NCBI GenBank assembly: GCA_012842745.1
Contig: DUSF01000037.1
Coordinates: forward strand, 62,001 to 126,000
Length of the DNA stretch: 64,000 nt
Direction: 5' to 3'
From: Bacillus sp. (in: firmicutes)
GTDB taxonomy: Bacteria; Bacillota; Bacilli; Bacillales; Bacillaceae_J
This document shows, one piece after another, positions 8,592-17,136 of this stretch. The position numbers and the translations under genes are program-made. Numbering within the stretch: position 1 is the first letter of the stretch; each line of letters opens with the position of its first letter. The notes under the pieces are model-generated. The model was not told the origin of the DNA, searched no databases, and saw nothing but the letters and a program-made list of their open reading frames with translations.

Positions 8592-8917
8592 CTATCTATT
8601 CGCTTGTTCACGGGATAAAAAGTCCGTTTCAATGAAGGGGAATTCCTTTTTTTGTAAATCCTTTAGTCTCTTATAGGCAATTTGGCACAGATCACATCAA
8701 CAAGCTTTTTAACAGAACCGTCTAATTTTTTATAATCCCTTTGTGCATCTTCAATGAATACTACCTCGGTTTTATAATCTAAGACAACTGTGTCAATGAT
8801 ATTATTTTCAGAAATAAACTGTGAAGATTCTTTAGCTTTTTTTCGAAGCTTTTCAACTTGTTTGGAGGCCTTTGAGGCTGAAGTGATTTGGTCTACAGTA
8901 AAACGAGGTTTTTTCAA
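8592..8917 (-). pseudogene. Deletion-scarred relBE-type toxin-antitoxin remnant
   Basis: From a TTG at 8917 after AGGTGG, the reading frame begins as a small antitoxin (KKPRFTVDQITSASKASKQV, through DTVVLDYKT) and then, without a break, becomes the N-terminus of a RelE-type toxin (EVVFIEDAQRDYKKLDGSVK), ending at a stop at 8663. The shifted frame downstream reads DLCQIAYKRLKDLQKKEFPF and ends at 8592, resembling a RelE-type C-terminus. The simplest reading is two deletions: one removed the antitoxin tail and intergenic region, the other the middle of the toxin. The product should be inactive. Family assignment is from recall. Confidence 0.6.
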
Positions 8918-8983
8918 TAAAATTCCCACCTTTTACATATCTCCTAGCCATTCATACATATTCTTTTTAAAAATTTAGAATAT

Positions 8984-9448
8984 CTAGTTTTTAAGGGAGT
9001 CTCGATGTTTTTGTAAATCTTTTTGGTCATCAATAGGATTAAAAAAATTTAATCCTAAATCACTTATTGCATGTTTGAAATCGTTATAATTGTTGCTGAT
9101 TAATATTGCACCGTACAATATTGCAGTTGCGGCAATAATTGCATCTGGAGCTTTTAGCTTATTATTGTAATGAATTCGATAATGCCTTCTTATTTCGGCT
9201 GCTTTTTTTGCGATTTGCTCAGTTAAGCCAATGATATTATTATCTGATAAACGAATATATCTGTCCACAGCCTGTTGAGTTGCAAGCTCTATCTCATATT
9301 TGGTGTTAGAAAGAACTTCATGCATTATAATAGATGGCATTAAAATGGAGTCATTTTCTAAAATATGCTTTTTAAAGGTTTCTACAACTTTAGGATAACC
9401 GCTTAACAAATCAGTATAAAAATTTGTATCAAATATTACTTTAGCCAT
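8984..9448 (-). CDS. PIN-domain (VapC-like) toxin
   Basis: A 154-residue PIN-domain protein. Conserved acids are visible: D7 in KVIFDTNFYTDLL, the glutamate in SIIMHEVLSN (about 44), and D102 in LKAPDAIIAATA, followed by ILISNNYNDFKHA where VapC usually has TRNxxDF. VapC toxins are Mg-dependent ribonucleases that cleave tRNA or rRNA. It lies six bases after the upstream gene, the expected antitoxin, and shares its promoter. N in place of the usual first residue of the TRN motif is a mild deviation. Confidence 0.85.
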   Translation of the reverse strand: MAKVIFDTNFYTDLLSGYPKVVETFKKHILENDSILMPSIIMHEVLSNTKYEIELATQQAVDRYIRLSDNNIIGLTEQIAKKAAEIRRHYRIHYNNKLKAPDAIIAATAILYGAILISNNYNDFKHAISDLGLNFFNPIDDQKDLQKHRDSLKN

Positions 9449-9454
9449 TTGCGC

Positions 9455-9823
9455 TTAATCTCCCCAGTCCTCATCTTTACGTTCTCCTATTTCATAAAAT
9501 TCTTTATAGGATTCTTTGCTAACCTTTTTTCCAATGTTTAAAATTTCATTAAGGATATCCAATTTTTCTTGAACTTCTTTTTCATGGTTGGTAGGTGCCA
9601 TTTTCAACTCCCCCTCTGTATTATTGCAAAAATTTTCTTCAATTAGAGCCTGGGTATCGTAGCTATCAAGTACACGAACAGACACGTCATTGCCATTGTA
9701 TTCGGCTATAACAACGCCCTTTTGCTTTCTCCATTTTGGATTATTCTTCAGTTTTCTTTTTAATGCCTGCATTCGTATATAATCATTTAAACGCCTCTTT
9801 TGAGCTGTTTCTTTTATCGGCAT
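9455..9823 (-). CDS. Probable cognate antitoxin of the PIN toxin
   Basis: A 122-residue protein with no motif I can name. It has a very basic N-terminus (KRRLNDYIRMQALKRKLKNN) that could bind nucleic acid, a short beta-rich middle (KGVVIAEYNGNDVSVRVLDS), and an acidic C-terminal helix ending RKDEDWGD. A basic DNA-binding head with an acidic toxin-binding tail, size, and position directly before a PIN-domain gene all suit an antitoxin. The extended -10 promoter lies 35 bases before the ATG. Its last 37 coding bases are duplicated at 9961-9997. Confidence 0.6.
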   Translation of the reverse strand: MPIKETAQKRRLNDYIRMQALKRKLKNNPKWRKQKGVVIAEYNGNDVSVRVLDSYDTQALIEENFCNNTEGELKMAPTNHEKEVQEKLDILNEILNIGKKVSKESYKEFYEIGERKDEDWGD

Positions 9824-9858
9824 GTCTTCACGGCCTTTGCTATAAGGTATTTAGATTA

Positions 9859-9890
9859 ATTATACCATGTTCTTGGAAGTTGGATAAATC
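9859..9890 (-). promoter_or_regulatory. Promoter of the toxin-antitoxin pair
   Basis: On the minus strand TGG-TATAAT is an extended -10 (hexamer at 9859-9864). The -35 (TTATCC at 9882-9887) is poor, as is common with extended -10 promoters. The same block recurs near 1120. Confidence 0.6.
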
Positions 9891-9960
9891 ATTTAAAATC
9901 TGTTCACTAAAACCTTTTTTAAAATATTAATCAAACATTACAAATCTTTTTTCTTAATGT

Positions 9961-9997
9961 TCCCAGTCCTCATCTTTACGCTCCCCTATTTCATAAA
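9961..9997 (-). repeat. Duplicated 3' end of the antitoxin gene
   Basis: Thirty-seven bases match the end of the antitoxin gene (9463-9498) with about two differences, and run directly into the alkA stop codon region. This is a recombination scar joining an antitoxin relic to the alkA 3' end. Confidence 0.75.
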
Positions 9998-9998
9998 T

Positions 9999-10865
9999 TT
10001 ATTCGATACTCCGCCACAAATACAAAGAAGCATAGCTCAAATAAGGCTCCCAACCATGTTTGTATCGTTCGATTTCTTCTAATGTTGGTTTTCTTTCAAG
10101 GTGATACAATTTTTTTAAAGCATTTTGAATGCCAATATCTGTTGCTGGAAAAAGATTCGGTCTACCAAGGCCGAATAAAAGGAAATTTTGTATCGTCCAT
10201 GCGCCAATCCCGCGAATTTTGATTAATTGATTGAAAATTCCCTCTTCTGATTTTCTTGATAAAGCCTCAAGATCCAAAGCGCCTTCTGCCACTAATTTAC
10301 CAAGCCCAATTACATATTCTGCTTTTCTACCGCTGAATTGCAGTTCCCGCAATTGTTCAACGGTTATTGCCGCCACTGTTTCAGGTTTTGGATAAAACCA
10401 AACACCCTCTATTTCCGTACCATATGTTTTGACAAAACGTTCTGTTAATGTATGGGCAAACGATAAATTTAATTGCTGATGAATAATGCATTTCGTAATA
10501 CAACTAAACAAATCAAAATCAAGTATAAGCGGTGTTCCAAAATGCTCTTGAAATAGCCCGCTTAAATCTGTTTTTAGAAAATGCTGATTGATATTTTTTA
10601 AAGGTATGTTCCATTGGAAAATTTCCGAAATGCTTTTTATTTGCGCTTCTTTTTGCTCCGTGTTTTTACCAGTAAGTTTAAAAACTGGATTATGTATTGT
10701 GCCAAGTCCTACAACTTCAACCACATATCGATTTTTATCTATTAAAATGGGAACTTTTATTAAACGTTTTTGTAAGTCTACTTGATTTAATGGATCAATT
10801 GCATGACGTTCAATCACCCTGTCAAAATTGTACGGACCTTCAAGCTCCATTTGTTCCTGCCACAT
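9999..10865 (-). CDS. alkA: DNA-3-methyladenine glycosylase II (AlkA family)
   Basis: A 288-residue HhH-GPD base-excision repair glycosylase that removes alkylated purines from DNA. The helix-hairpin-helix is KIRGIGAWTIQNFLLFG (about 216-232) and the catalytic aspartate is D243 in FPATDIGIQNAL. CIIHQQLNLSFAHTL marks the start of the catalytic domain, and residues 1-110 form the N-terminal beta domain of AlkA. Length and domain order are those of the Bacillus proteins. A fragment of a second alkA lies at 6.6 kb. No Ada-type regulator is nearby. Confidence 0.93.
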   Translation of the reverse strand: MWQEQMELEGPYNFDRVIERHAIDPLNQVDLQKRLIKVPILIDKNRYVVEVVGLGTIHNPVFKLTGKNTEQKEAQIKSISEIFQWNIPLKNINQHFLKTDLSGLFQEHFGTPLILDFDLFSCITKCIIHQQLNLSFAHTLTERFVKTYGTEIEGVWFYPKPETVAAITVEQLRELQFSGRKAEYVIGLGKLVAEGALDLEALSRKSEEGIFNQLIKIRGIGAWTIQNFLLFGLGRPNLFPATDIGIQNALKKLYHLERKPTLEEIERYKHGWEPYLSYASLYLWRSIE

Positions 10866-11048
10866 ATTTTTTCATTCCTTCCACAGCATTTCTTCGTTAC
10901 CAAAGATTGGCGTCAAAATACTTTTATAAAGCATAGTATTTGCTTCTTTTTTGCAATTTTATTGAAACTTTGCCTATACTAGATTCGTAATACAATTATA
11001 AACAAGTTGTTATTTGATTCAAAGTAACAAAAGAATGGGGTGTTTCTT

Positions 11049-11327
11049 TTGTTTGAAATAGTTGGAATTCTAGACATTACTAGCACTTATCCCCTATATA
11101 TTGGCATATTGTTAAGCTGTTTTTTTGTTTATTTATTTTATATAGACAGGAAACAAAGGGTTAGGGAAAATCATGCGCTTTTAACTAATAGAGTAAGATT
11201 ACAAAGTGAAACTTCACTAATAAATATTGAAATCAGAATAAATCCAGTGATTACTTGGCTATTTAAAGCAGTCAAAAAATATGAGCCAGACGGAGATGAT
11301 GAAATTTCTATTTCTTCCTTAATCTAA
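11049..11327 (+). CDS. Small membrane-anchored protein preceding the YidC-like gene
   Basis: From a TTG at 11049 preceded by GGGGTG (an in-frame GTG at 11040 is less well placed) the product has about 92 residues. One hydrophobic segment (YPLYIGILLSCFFVYLFYI) is followed by a basic, soluble tail ending in DGDDEISISSLI. I do not recognise a family. It lies 24 bases before the YidC-like gene and is likely co-transcribed, so it may be a partner of the insertase or simply a co-regulated membrane protein. Confidence 0.5.
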   Translation: MFEIVGILDITSTYPLYIGILLSCFFVYLFYIDRKQRVRENHALLTNRVRLQSETSLINIEIRINPVITWLFKAVKKYEPDGDDEISISSLI

Positions 11328-11351
11328 ATAAAAAATTAGGAGGAAATAGAA

Positions 11352-12047
11352 TTGAAATTTTTCCAAGCAATCTTTGTTAACCCATTTTTGCAGGCGATTC
11401 ATGGAATTGCCATATTGTTTAATGACAATTATGGTATTTCGATTATTATCATTACGTTAATCATTAGGCTTATCTTAATGCCATTTATGCTTAAACAATA
11501 TAAAAATCAACAGCTTCTAAAGACAAAAATGGAAAATATAAAGCCGGAGATGGCAACAATACAAGAAAAAATAAAGAATACAAAAGATAAACAAGAAGAG
11601 CGGGTCCTTCAGCAGGAATTAATCTCGCTTTATTCCAAGCATGGAATCAATCCATTAAATATGGGTTGCCTGCCGCTTCTTATTCAAATGCCTATCCTAA
11701 TGGGATTATATTATGCCATCCGAGGTTCGCACGAGATTGCAACACATTCTTTTTTATGGTTTAGCCTTGGACAACCCGACATAGGCATTACTCTCATTGC
11801 AGGTATCGTTTACTTTGTTCAAATTAAAGTAACACAATCGTCTTTCCCAATTGAGCAACAGAAACAAATGAAGTTCATGGGTTTTCTTTATCCAATTATG
11901 ATTATCATGATTTCTATGAATGCGCCAGCTGCCCTGCCATTATACTGGGCAGTGGGTGGAATTTACTTAGTGCTTCAGTCACTACTTAGTAAAAAGTTAT
12001 ACCATTCATCCCTTGATACAAAAGCTACAAGCAATGACATTGGGTAA
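11352..12047 (+). CDS. YidC/Oxa1-family membrane protein insertase
   Basis: A 231-residue member of the YidC/Oxa1 family, which inserts and folds membrane proteins alone or with SecYEG. Visible features are the first core helix with the conserved arginine (IITLIIRLILMPFMLKQYKN), a charged coiled-coil hairpin (about 56-98), and GINPLNMGCLPLLIQMPILMG, the family signature. Five membrane segments fit. Start is TTG after GGAGG. Unlike SpoIIIJ and YqjG of B. subtilis it lacks an N-terminal lipoprotein signal with its cysteine, so it is a shorter, non-lipidated accessory paralog. Confidence 0.88.
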   Translation: MKFFQAIFVNPFLQAIHGIAILFNDNYGISIIIITLIIRLILMPFMLKQYKNQQLLKTKMENIKPEMATIQEKIKNTKDKQEERVLQQELISLYSKHGINPLNMGCLPLLIQMPILMGLYYAIRGSHEIATHSFLWFSLGQPDIGITLIAGIVYFVQIKVTQSSFPIEQQKQMKFMGFLYPIMIIMISMNAPAALPLYWAVGGIYLVLQSLLSKKLYHSSLDTKATSNDIG

Positions 12048-12063
12048 AAACGAATCATTTTAA

Positions 12064-12106
12064 AGAGGCTCCCAAAAGTCAGGAAATCTGGCTTTTGGGA
12101 GCCTCT
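12064..12106 (+). terminator. Bidirectional hairpin between yidC-like and DUF2573-like genes
   Basis: AGAGGCTCCCAAAAG pairs with CTTTTGGGAGCCTCT over 15 bp, with a further CAG/CTG. It lies between converging genes and is flanked by short A/T runs on both sides. Confidence 0.8.
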
Positions 12107-12112
12107 AAAATA

Positions 12113-12415
12113 TTAATCATAGCGTACTTGCTCTTTTCCTTCAATGATTAGCTCCAGTTCATTATAAAAGTTGAGTTCAAGCGGTGCAGGCAATCGTTCC
12201 ATAATATCCCTGATTTCATCAAGGCTTTCGGCCGCCTCAATTGTTGCTGGCGGCTGCTCTAAATATTGAAACCATACCTTTAATTCATCAATAAACTCAT
12301 AAAAATGCTGTTCAAACCTTTCAGCCCAATCTGCACCTTCATCATCCGTAGTTTTCATCATTAGATCCCAATCTTCAAGGGCTGCTTCTAATTTTATTAG
12401 AACACGATTGATCAT
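12113..12415 (-). CDS. DUF2573-like small protein (YusU type)
   Basis: A 100-residue acidic soluble protein, mostly helical (LIKLEAALEDWDLMMKTTDD at the start, NFYNELELIIEGKEQVRYD at the end). Composition and size fit the DUF2573/YusU group of Bacillus, but this is recalled and not tested. Start follows AAGGAGAG. It is monocistronic, convergent with the YidC-like gene. Function unknown. Confidence 0.6.
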   Translation of the reverse strand: MINRVLIKLEAALEDWDLMMKTTDDEGADWAERFEQHFYEFIDELKVWFQYLEQPPATIEAAESLDEIRDIMERLPAPLELNFYNELELIIEGKEQVRYD

Positions 12416-12650
12416 GTTTATCTCTCCTTGTTTTCAATTTTATAATATTATACAGCACGGAGGATTCTAAAGTTTAATTAAGTTTAGAATGGGGAATTTT
12501 GTTCACCCTTAAGACTATATTAATTTTAAATTTGAAACACTTGTCTAGCATTTCAACTATTCTAATACAAAAAACAATATTCTTTTCTTTTTATACGGTT
12601 ATGGGTATAATGTTTGTGGTTACCAATAAATACAAAAGGAGTTGTTTTAG

Positions 12651-13028
12651 ATGTCATTCCCATCATTTTTAATCACTTTAACCGCAAAGGAAAATAATCC
12701 AAACAATGTAACGATTGCTTTTACAATGGGAGTTAAAGCATTGGAAAAAGGGGAGGATGCAGCGATTTTATTGCTTTCGGATGCTGTTCATCTAGCCAAA
12801 AAAGGCTATGCTGATGCCATTGATATCGGTGCGCCATTTAAACCAATTAAAGAACTGATTCCAGCCTTTTTGGAAATGGGAGGAAAAATAAAGGTTTGTT
12901 CTGCTTGTATGATTCATAATAATATTTCACAAGAAGATGGGCTTCTTGACAATATTGAAATAATTAATGCAGACGATGTAATCGACTATATTACAAATGC
13001 GAAATCGACACTTCAATTAAACAGCTAA
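12651..13028 (+). CDS. DsrE/DsrF-like family protein
   Basis: A 125-residue protein with the DsrE fold: ITLTAKENNPNNVTIAFTMG (nucleotide-like first loop), AAILLLSDAVHLAKKG, and GGKIKVCSACMIHNNI with two cysteines in the position of the sulfur-carrying cysteine. Such proteins move sulfur in oxidation or tRNA thiolation pathways, or have unknown roles in aerobes. It stands alone with AAAGGAG before the ATG and a terminator after. Confidence 0.75.
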   Translation: MSFPSFLITLTAKENNPNNVTIAFTMGVKALEKGEDAAILLLSDAVHLAKKGYADAIDIGAPFKPIKELIPAFLEMGGKIKVCSACMIHNNISQEDGLLDNIEIINADDVIDYITNAKSTLQLNS

Positions 13029-13055
13029 ACAAAGCTGTACTGGGATCATTAACCA

Positions 13056-13090
13056 GGGACAAGGAATTCTAGCCTTGCCCTTATTTTTTT
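13056..13090 (+). terminator. Terminator after the DsrE-like gene
   Basis: GGGACAAGG pairs with CCTTGCCC (one bulge) and is followed by TTATTTTTTT. Confidence 0.8.
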
Positions 13091-13181
13091 AGGGTTTAAT
13101 CACTGAGATGAAATAATTGACAGCATGCTTATCTGTTGTTTATATTGAGAAAGCATGAAATTATTACGGGGGGCTGTTTTG

Positions 13182-13616
13182 ATGAAGCTTTTACTTCCAT
13201 TATTAGCATTGCTTGGTGGCGCAGCTGTTGCTATACAAGGTCAAATAAATGGCGGATTAGGTAAAAAGGTTGGTGTTATCGAGACTTCATTTATATCATT
13301 TTCAATAGGTACGTTAGCACTATTTTTTATCGTTATATTTTTTGGTAAAGGCGATTTGTTAGCTGTTTCTACTGTGCCAAAGTGGCAATTAACAGGTGGG
13401 TTATTGGGAGCATTTTATGTTGTGATTGCGGTCCTAGTTGTTCCTAGATTGGGTGTGGCAGGATCATTTATGGCGATTATTACGGGACAAATTATTTTAG
13501 GTGCCTTGATTGACCATTTTGGTCTTTTTGGAGGAGACAAAATTCCAATTGATGGTAAGAAAGCCTTAGCGATTCTCTTGCTTTTTTTCTCAATCTATTT
13601 ATTTAACAAAAACTAA
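13182..13616 (+). CDS. DMT-superfamily YdcZ-type (DUF606) transporter
   Basis: A 144-residue protein with five hydrophobic segments, the half-size DMT type formerly called DUF606. ALLGGAAVAIQGQINGGLGK and FYVVIAVLVVPRLGVAGSFM are characteristic. Substrate unknown; such proteins often work as pairs, but here there is a single gene. The ATG at 13182 is chosen because GGGGGG lies nine bases upstream; an earlier ATG at 13155 has no ribosome site. Confidence 0.8.
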   Translation: MKLLLPLLALLGGAAVAIQGQINGGLGKKVGVIETSFISFSIGTLALFFIVIFFGKGDLLAVSTVPKWQLTGGLLGAFYVVIAVLVVPRLGVAGSFMAIITGQIILGALIDHFGLFGGDKIPIDGKKALAILLLFFSIYLFNKN

Positions 13617-13709
13617 CATTCTCACTTTTAAAGTAAATTCAAATGGTTGAAATGAACGTGTTAAATATATTCGCATTAAAGATGTTAGAAACATTAAATT
13701 CACCTCGGC

Positions 13710-13738
13710 TCGACTTCTTCTACATCTTACCATATAAT
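13710..13738 (+). promoter_or_regulatory. Promoter of the small protein at 13.77 kb
   Basis: TCGACT (13710-13715), 17 bases, TATAAT (13733-13738). This lies inside the longer open frame that begins at 13643 and so supports the GTG start at 13769. Confidence 0.5.
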
Positions 13739-13768
13739 GGAACTAGTAGATTGCAAGGGGTGCAAAGA

Positions 13769-14083
13769 GTGGAAAAAAACCAGATTTTATCAATAGAAGA
13801 AATAGACCGTTTATTGAATCAAAAAGAAACAATCGCCGATCGCCCAGCTACAGAGGCTGATTTAAGGATTATTCGTAATGGATTAGTAGCGTTAAAGTCT
13901 GAGCATGAACGCCGCTCCAATTTCGAGCTCGCTTATGAAGTTGAAAAACTCATCCTTCAAATGGATTTTATGCAATTAAGCGTAAGAGAAAACGATAACA
14001 AATCTACATTATTCGTTACATTTGTAGAACAAGTAGATGAAAATCGTACCCATTCTTGGTGGATGTCTTTCCCGCTTAAATAG
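13769..14083 (+). CDS. Small helical protein of unknown function
   Basis: A 104-residue soluble protein from GTG at 13769, with AAGGGGTG nearby as ribosome site and a promoter just upstream. An in-frame ATG at 13643 would add 42 residues of non-helical sequence and has no ribosome site. The body is helical and charged (ILSIEEIDRLLNQKETIADR, then RRSNFELAYEVEKLILQMDF), ending in a short beta-like stretch HSWWMSFPLK. I do not recognise the family. Confidence 0.55.
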   Translation: MEKNQILSIEEIDRLLNQKETIADRPATEADLRIIRNGLVALKSEHERRSNFELAYEVEKLILQMDFMQLSVRENDNKSTLFVTFVEQVDENRTHSWWMSFPLK

Positions 14084-14457
14084 CAAAAAGCGCTAAAATT
14101 CAGCTAGTGTAAAAAATTACCATGATTTTTTTATTTTTTTGTAAGCGCATTCTTGAAAAATAGTGTATAATAAGTGTAAGGAATTATCGAAATATTTCGA
14201 TTTAGGTTTTATGAGAACGCTTTCCTAAGCAGGATTATTACCTTATCGGAGTGTTTTCGATAGACGCTATTAAATAGGTTAATACGTTTCGGACCATCTA
14301 GAAACTTTTTCTTTATCTTTCACTAGACGGCCTCTCCGTTATCCTGAAATTTTAAGAGATTGCTAGTTTTCAAGCGGTTATCTCTTGAATAAAGGTGTAT
14401 TATCCTTTTAATAGAAAAACTTTTTATAAACATTATTTTGAAAAGGATGTGTTTAGG
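14084..14457 (+). other. 374-base intergenic region with cre-like site and long leader
   Basis: No gene is visible. TGTAAGCGCATTCT (14140-14153) fits the CcpA cre consensus except at the last base, and a TATAAT follows at 14166. Downstream are a perfect palindrome ATCGAAATATTTCGAT near 14187, a second cre-like TGAGAACGCTTTCC near 14211, and a hairpin (AAGAGAT/ATCTCTT, about 14353-14386) close to the next start. If transcription starts near 14178 the leader is about 280 bases. No known riboswitch core is recognised. Confidence 0.4.
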
Positions 14458-14661
14458 ATGAAAGTAAATGGATTCATTATTGAAAAGAACAACAATGAAG
14501 GCAATAACGCTAATCTAAAGGACTATTTAGTATTTCATCCTTTATATGATGGTTTCTTTATGGTGCATGATACAAATACATTATCAGAAGCAACAAGTTG
14601 GTGTGAAGAACAAGATTTTGAAAACTGGACTAATGAATTATCAGCAGTCACTATTTGGTAA
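14458..14661 (+). CDS. Small acidic protein of unknown function
   Basis: A 67-residue protein beginning MKVNGFIIEKNNNEGNNANL and ending ENWTNELSAVTIW. The ATG at 14458 is preceded by AAAAGGA at good spacing; an upstream in-frame reading from 14395 lacks one. The sequence has no membrane segment or metal motif. The DYLVFHPLYDGFFMVHDTNT stretch looks like a compact beta domain. It follows an unusually long leader with possible catabolite control. Confidence 0.5.
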   Translation: MKVNGFIIEKNNNEGNNANLKDYLVFHPLYDGFFMVHDTNTLSEATSWCEEQDFENWTNELSAVTIW

Positions 14662-14681
14662 GTCCTTTGACTTCCCTAACT

Positions 14682-14740
14682 CAAAAGGGGTCTGACTCCC
14701 ACAATAAATACAATATCGTGGGGTCTGGCCCTTTGTTTTG
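14682..14740. repeat. Imperfect palindrome with paired GGGGTCTGAC-type arms
   Basis: CAAAAGGGGTCTGACTCCCA and its partner GTGGGGTCTGGCCCTTTG, separated by 15 bases, fold into a long imperfect hairpin between converging genes, ending in TTTTG on the plus strand. GGGGTCTGAC-type palindromes recur in some Bacillaceae intergenic regions, so this may be a dispersed element acting as a terminator. Confidence 0.5.
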
Positions 14741-14756
14741 AATACGCCTCTTACTT

Positions 14757-15584
14757 TCACTTCCACCATTCATCAAAAACAGTGATTGGTCCTTTTCTTT
14801 TATGCTGTGATTTTACATACCATTGTTCAATCTTTTCGGCGCTTTTTTCAGCAATTTCTTTTCCTTCTAAATAATCATCTATTTCTTCGTAAGTTACGCC
14901 GATTGCGGCTTCATCAGGAAGCAACGGTTTGTTATCTTCTAAATCTGCTGTCGGTACTTTCTCGTATAATGCTTTAGGACAGTTTAAATGTTTTAAAATC
15001 ATTTTCCCTTGTCTCTTATTTAAACGGTATAGTGGCATTAAATCGGCTGCACCATCGCCAAATTTCGTATAAAAACCAACAATGGCTTCAGCTGCATGGT
15101 CTGTCCCTAGCACAACGCCATAATACATGGCCCCAATGCTATATTGGACAATCATTCTTTCACGAGCTTTAATATTTCCTTTTACAAAATCTGATACTTC
15201 AATCCCTGCTTTTTTTAGTGCAGCAACACCAGAATCCACTGCTGGCTTAATGTCAACCGTATGCAAAACGTCTGGCTTAATAAATTGTAAAACCGATTTT
15301 TCATCTTCCTGATCCTTTTGTTCACCGTATGGCAAGCGGACACCGATAAATTTATAATTGGCACTACCTGTTTCTTCATTTAGTTCATTGACTGCCATTT
15401 GCGCTAATTTACCCGCTAATGTTGAGTCTTGGCCTAACGATAAACCTAAAACCATCGTTTGGAAAAATGAATATTTTTTAAAGTAGTTTTTCATCAAATC
15501 AATACTCTTTCGGATTTCCTCTTCGACATCAATGACTGGCAGTACTTTCAATTCCTCGATAATTTTTTTTTGTAATGGTCGCAT
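14757..15584 (-). CDS. nadE: Ammonia-dependent NAD synthetase
   Basis: A 275-residue NadE, converting nicotinate adenine dinucleotide, ATP and ammonia to NAD. The start at 15584 (AGGTGACAC upstream) matches the usual N-terminus. Recognisable blocks include [37 protein letters not shown], and [20 protein letters not shown]. The pyrophosphate-binding loop, normally SGGxDS, reads SLGQDS (S49-S54): the first glycine is leucine. It is the last gene of a salvage operon pncA-pncB-nadE. Despite the loop change the rest of the protein looks intact. Confidence 0.93.
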   Translation of the reverse strand: MRPLQKKIIEELKVLPVIDVEEEIRKSIDLMKNYFKKYSFFQTMVLGLSLGQDSTLAGKLAQMAVNELNEETGSANYKFIGVRLPYGEQKDQEDEKSVLQFIKPDVLHTVDIKPAVDSGVAALKKAGIEVSDFVKGNIKARERMIVQYSIGAMYYGVVLGTDHAAEAIVGFYTKFGDGAADLMPLYRLNKRQGKMILKHLNCPKALYEKVPTADLEDNKPLLPDEAAIGVTYEEIDDYLEGKEIAEKSAEKIEQWYVKSQHKRKGPITVFDEWWK

Positions 15585-15604
15585 ATGTGTCACCTGCATT
15601 TGCT

Positions 15605-17068
15605 TTATTTGATCATCTGAATAACTTTGTCTTTCACTTCCGCAATATTTTTCATCTTGTTATTCCAACATTCTTGACTTAAATCAACAGGGTATTCCTC
15701 CGGATTCAGAGAACGCTTATACTCATCCCATAATAGCCCCATATTTTCTTTTGCATATTTCTGAATTTCCTGTACAGTCGGTAACCCGTAGACTAACGTT
15801 CCGTTTTTAAAGATATCTTGGTGCAATTCTCTTGCTTCAAAGTTTGTTACATATTTACTAATAAAGGTATGAACGGGATGAAACATCTTTAATTGATATT
15901 CTTCTTCTGGATTTTCATTTTCCAAAGCAATATAATCGCCTTCAGATTTATGATTTCGTAAATTAATAATCCGGTAAATTTTTTTCAATCCTGGAGTTGT
16001 TACCTTCTCTGGATTTCCGGAAATTTTAATCGTATCGACCATTTCCCCATTTTCATCTTCAATTGCCACTAATTTATAGACGGCACCAAGGGCTGGCTGG
16101 TCATAGGCTGTGATTAATTTAGTGCCAACGCCCCATATATCAATTTTTGCACCTTGTTGTTTTAAATTAATGATCGTGTATTCATCTAAATCATTGGAAG
16201 CGACGATTTTCGTATCTTTAAACCCTGCTTCATCTAACATTTTTCGCGCTTCTTTTGATAAGTAAGCTAAATCGCCGCTATCCAAGCGAATGCCCACAAA
16301 TTTAATTTGATCTCCTAGCTCCTTGGCCACTTTAATGGCCGTCGGTACTCCTGACTTCAACGTGTCATACGTATCGACTAAGAACACACAATTTTTATGT
16401 CTTCGCGCATATTTGTGAAAGGCTGTATATTCATCTTTATAGGCTTGAACAAGGGAATGGGCATGTGTTCCCGAAACGGGAATGCCAAATAATTTTCCAG
16501 CTTGGACATTACTTGTTGCATCGAACCCGCCGATAAAAGTAGCTCTCGCTCCCCAAACAGCAGCATCCATTTCCTGAGCTCTTCTCGTTCCGAATTCCAT
16601 TGCTGTTTGATTACCAATGACTTGTTTAATTCTCGATGCTTTTGTTGCAATGAGAGTTTGGTAATTAATAATGTTTAATAGTGCTGTTTCAATGAGCTGC
16701 GCTTCCGCTAAAGTTGCCTCGACACGAACTAGCGGTTCATTAGCAAAAACAAGCTCCCCTTCTCGCATCGCCCGTATTGTTCCAGTAAATGTAAGTGTGG
16801 ATAAATAATCAATAAAATCGTCGCCATATCCTAATTCATTTTTTAAATAATTTAAATCGCTTTTTGAGAATTTGAAGTTATTCAAGTATTCAATTATTCT
16901 TTCTAGTCCGGCAAAAATAGCGTATCCATTCCCAAAAGGCATTTTTCGGAAAAATAATTCAAATACGGCCTTCCGGTTATGAATATTGTCTTCCCAATAT
17001 GTTTCAGCCATATTAATTTGATATAAATCAGTGTGCAAAGCAAAGCTGTCATCGGCGTATTTGTTCAT
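15605..17068 (-). CDS. pncB: Nicotinate phosphoribosyltransferase
   Basis: A 487-residue enzyme that joins nicotinate to PRPP, the committed step of the Preiss-Handler route to NAD. Diagnostic stretches are [17 protein letters not shown] at the start, [20 protein letters not shown] in the active site, [18 protein letters not shown] carrying the phosphorylated-histidine region, and [20 protein letters not shown] with the PRPP loop. Length is normal. It lies between pncA and nadE on the same strand, 20 bases before nadE, with GGAGGG ahead of the ATG. Confidence 0.95.
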   Translation of the reverse strand: MNKYADDSFALHTDLYQINMAETYWEDNIHNRKAVFELFFRKMPFGNGYAIFAGLERIIEYLNNFKFSKSDLNYLKNELGYGDDFIDYLSTLTFTGTIRAMREGELVFANEPLVRVEATLAEAQLIETALLNIINYQTLIATKASRIKQVIGNQTAMEFGTRRAQEMDAAVWGARATFIGGFDATSNVQAGKLFGIPVSGTHAHSLVQAYKDEYTAFHKYARRHKNCVFLVDTYDTLKSGVPTAIKVAKELGDQIKFVGIRLDSGDLAYLSKEARKMLDEAGFKDTKIVASNDLDEYTIINLKQQGAKIDIWGVGTKLITAYDQPALGAVYKLVAIEDENGEMVDTIKISGNPEKVTTPGLKKIYRIINLRNHKSEGDYIALENENPEEEYQLKMFHPVHTFISKYVTNFEARELHQDIFKNGTLVYGLPTVQEIQKYAKENMGLLWDEYKRSLNPEEYPVDLSQECWNNKMKNIAEVKDKVIQMIK

Positions 17069-17136
17069 GCTTTTTTCCCTCCATTATTAATAAAGCTTTT
17101 ACCAAAATGTAGGTAGATAATGCAAGCCATTTAAAG

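Noticed and set aside
8984-9823. Complete defence island
   Set aside because: A toxin-antitoxin pair and a broken one are present, but there is no restriction, CRISPR, CBASS or similar gene nearby.
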